NCBI RefSeq assembly: GCF_027111355.2
Contig: NZ_CP114291.2
Span: 2,232,001 to 2,296,000 of the forward strand
Source: Flavobacterium eburneipallidum
Lineage (GTDB): Bacteria > Bacteroidota > Bacteroidia > Flavobacteriales > Flavobacteriaceae
DNA length: 64,000 bases
Reading direction: 5' to 3'
The notes under the pieces: model-generated
The model's input: the letters and a program-made list of their open reading frames with translations, nothing else
What the model was told of the DNA's origin: nothing
Database searches by the model: none
Part shown: in pieces, positions 63,663 to 64,000 of the stretch
Layout: every line of letters starts with the position of its first letter
Position numbering within the stretch: the stretch's first letter is position 1
Program-made: the position numbers and the translations under genes

Positions 63663-64000
63663 ATGAATTCAAAACACAAAACAGTATTTATCGCTTTTTC
63701 TTCTCAAAAAGGCGGTGTCGGAAAAAGTACTTTTACAACATTGGTTGCAAGTACCTTGCACTATAGATTGGGCTATAATGTCGCAGTATTTGATGCCGAT
63801 TTTCCACAACATAGTTTGATGAAAATGAAATCCCGTGATTTGGCAATGGTAATGGAAAATGAGCATTTGAAAAGGTTAGCGTACAAACAATTTACCACCA
63901 TCAACAAAAAAGCTTATCCGATTATGCAACACAAAGCGGAAAGTGTATTGGAAGCGGCTCATGAATTTTTAAATGCTTCTTCAGTAGCTGTTGATGTAGT
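63663..64000 (+). CDS. ParA-type ATPase, TraA of the ICE (3' end outside window)
   Basis: The first 112 codons of a plus-strand gene running past the window end. MNSKHKTVFIAFSSQKGGVG then KSTFTTLVAS is the deviant Walker A (KGGVGKST) of ParA/MinD ATPases, and VAVFDADFPQHS is the A' motif. A ParA protein at the head of the tra genes, divergent from mobABC, is the CTnDOT-like layout (TraA). The tra genes should follow to the right. Confidence 0.85.
   Translation, partial: MNSKHKTVFIAFSSQKGGVGKSTFTTLVASTLHYRLGYNVAVFDADFPQHSLMKMKSRDLAMVMENEHLKRLAYKQFTTINKKAYPIMQHKAESVLEAAHEFLNASSVAVDV

Overview
The window looks like a chromosome segment of a low-GC Bacteroidota, most likely a Flavobacterium or close relative. 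This rests on the gene families (DUF3307 protein, class 2 PyrD, a RibB with a ruined RibA half, SusC/SusD pair, RteC, DUF6520 peptide) and on TAnnTTTG-type promoter boxes, several with a TTG 19 bp upstream. No database search was possible; all family names come from reading motifs.

Region 1 (1-12.6 kb) is ordinary core chromosome: end of a DUF3307 membrane protein gene, pyrD, prmA, clpS, a small lipoprotein, kdsA, an outer-membrane barrel protein, a fasciclin-domain protein, tpx, dgkA, ftsK, a LolA-like carrier, an LptF/G permease, ribB, and a tRNA-Ser(UGA).

Region 2 (12.6 kb to the window end) looks like an integrative and conjugative element (ICE) of the CTnDOT type that entered at the tRNA-Ser gene. 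A tyrosine recombinase lies 290 bp past the tRNA and is followed by two small DNA-binding genes. The cargo follows. (a) 16.0-21.9 kb is a four-gene operon of GHKL ATPase, DNA methyltransferase, PD-(D/E)xK-like nuclease and MORC-like GHKL ATPase, converging on a HEPN-like gene and a winged-helix gene: a MutL/MORC-type restriction or defence island. (b) 24.1-38.3 kb has an XRE regulator with a palindromic operator, a strongly folded RNA element, SusC/SusD, an S9 peptidase, a four-cysteine DUF6520 peptide, a MauE-type redox membrane protein, a PAS-AraC regulator, a STAS-like protein and an AONS-like/GNAT fusion enzyme. (c) 38.3-46.6 kb has RteC, a nuclease-STAND NTPase (Avs-like), an AbiE-like toxin-antitoxin pair and a class V PLP enzyme. 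(d) 47.1-64 kb is the conserved ICE backbone: HTH protein, DUF3945/DUF4099 protein, topoisomerase III, histone H1-like protein, DUF1896 protein, a giant methylase-helicase, MobC/MobB/MobA, an oriT-like spacer and the start of a ParA/TraA gene. The rest of the tra genes and the second att site must lie beyond 64000.

Most notable: the folded RNA at 24531-24642; the two-ATPase modification/nuclease operon; the nuclease-STAND protein; the peptide-export/redox cluster with candidate AraC direct repeats (four about 20-bp units at 35703-35782 and a matching motif before the MauE gene); and an IS1182-type insertion placed exactly in the loop of the topB terminator hairpin with a 10-bp target duplication.
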